A stretch of DNA of 7,259 nucleotides from Paracoccaceae bacterium (GTDB taxonomy: Bacteria; Pseudomonadota; Alphaproteobacteria; Rhodobacterales; Rhodobacteraceae), in assembly GCA_007134805.1 (NCBI GenBank), contig SLKB01000232.1:1-7259 (forward strand), in the 5' to 3' direction. This document shows, piece after piece, positions 6,822 to 7,259 of the stretch. The first letter of the stretch is position 1, and every line of letters starts with the position of its first letter. The notes below the pieces were generated by a model. It had not been told where the DNA came from, ran no database searches, and was given only the letters and a program-made list of their open reading frames with translations. Made by a program: the position numbers and the translations under genes.

Positions 6822-7259
6822 TCAAACCATGGCGGGCCTGCGGTATTCCTCGCCCCGCAGCATCACGGCCCAGACGATCCGGGCGGTCTTGTTGGCGATT
6901 GCGACGGTCGCAAGGCGCGGGGGTTTCCTGTCCAGAAGCCGCCTGATCCAGATGGCCGTCGCGCCCTCCGCAGTCCTGATCCGCCGCATCACTGCCGTGA
7001 CGCTGTTCACCAGCAGTATGCGCAGGTAGGGACAGCCCATCTTGGAGATCCGCCCCGGCCTGTCGTTCCCGTCGAATTCGGTCGTCGCACGAGGCCAGGG
7101 AAGACGGTGAAGTGCCGACCCGACCTGAAGACCGAGGCGTCGGGGATGCTGGCCGCCAGCGCCGTCGCGGTGATCACGCCGATGCCGGGGATCGTCTGCA
7201 GCCGCTGACTGACCGGATTCTCCAGATGCCAGATTCTCCAGATGCCAGGCACGGAATTA
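6822..7259 (-). pseudogene. Broken IS110-family transposase (Transposase_20 domain fragment)
   Basis: IS110 transposases combine an N-terminal DEDD RuvC-like domain with a C-terminal domain that carries a catalytic Ser. Only the C-terminal domain is here. One frame reads NPVSQRLQTIPGIGVITATA and continues to GLVRRPNSTG, which contains the conserved Ser (about 7209-7070). A different frame continues with ISKMGCPYLRILLV (from about 7050) and ANKTARIVWAVMLRGEEYR to a TGA at 6824-6822. The switch falls in the G/C-rich 7048-7062, a net shift of one frame relative to the family. Upstream, the 16-bp unit GATTCTCCAGATGCCA occurs twice in tandem (7216-7231, 7232-7247, plus strand). One copy alone would give the family-like RAWHLENPVSQRL; the second copy shifts the frame. 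The codon before that segment, at the window edge, reads TAA. The gene is therefore dead. Confidence 0.8.
7216..7247. repeat. Perfect 16-bp tandem duplication in the transposase remnant
   Basis: Two exact head-to-tail copies of GATTCTCCAGATGCCA occupy 7216-7231 and 7232-7247. Sixteen is not a multiple of three, so the duplication breaks the transposase frame. Perfect identity of the copies suggests a recent slippage event, or an assembly error at the end of the sequence. Confidence 0.85.

Larger units (their letters stand above)
6735..7259 (-). mobile_element. IS110-family insertion sequence remnant (3' part)
   Basis: The stretch holds the C-terminal third of an IS110/IS116/IS902-type transposase on the minus strand, plus about 85 bp beyond its stop codon that resembles neither a gene nor the neighbouring intergenic DNA. 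The inner boundary (about 6735) is an estimate, because IS110 elements lack obvious terminal inverted repeats and I see no target duplication. The 5' part of the element lies outside the window or is lost. The transposase frame is broken at least twice, so the copy is not autonomous. An IS at the edge of the window could also mark a contig break at a repeat. Confidence 0.65.

Noticed and set aside
6627..7208. A plus-strand open frame of 193 codons after the GH13 gene
   Set aside because: It crosses the stem-loop and lies antisense to recognisable IS110 transposase motifs, so it is not a gene.

Overview
The window looks like a high-GC alphaproteobacterial chromosome, most likely Rhodobacterales/Rhodobacteraceae. 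The evidence is strong G/C third-position bias, NusA, RimP, proline iminopeptidase and UbiG proteins that read like Roseobacter/Rhodobacter-group members, and an IS110-type transposase remnant. The genus cannot be fixed from the sequence alone. Only nusA and the transposase remnant are cut by the window edges.

Layout. The left part (1-2139) is the start of the rimP-nusA operon on the minus strand. It has a good sigma70-type promoter, a roughly 86-nt leader carrying a textbook intrinsic terminator, a hairpin over the rimP ribosome-binding site, then rimP and (3 nt later) nusA, which runs off the left edge. Between rimP and the next gene lie two tandem GC-rich hairpins. Next on the minus strand is a proline iminopeptidase gene (2296-3288). 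Divergent from it across a 66-bp spacer is ubiG (3355-4098, plus), the O-methyltransferase of ubiquinone synthesis. A plus-strand gene for a large cytoplasmic GH13 (alpha-amylase superfamily) glycosidase follows at 4249-6627. It has its own promoter candidate and a stable stem-loop after its stop codon. The right end (about 6735-7259) is a decayed IS110-family element on the minus strand, broken by a 16-bp tandem duplication and by a further frameshift.

How the parts work together. RimP (30S maturation) and NusA (transcription elongation and termination) form a conserved translation/transcription operon. A terminator between its promoter and first start codon suggests that the NusA operon is attenuated, plausibly by NusA itself. 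Pip and UbiG are housekeeping enzymes sharing a divergent promoter region, and pip may be read from a leaderless mRNA. The GH13 enzyme has all four catalytic motifs. I think it is related to glucosylglycerol hydrolases of compatible-solute turnover, but that specificity is inferred. I found no phage, CRISPR, toxin-antitoxin, tRNA or rRNA features. The best candidate for something not routinely annotated is the rimP leader, with its terminator and competing pairings.
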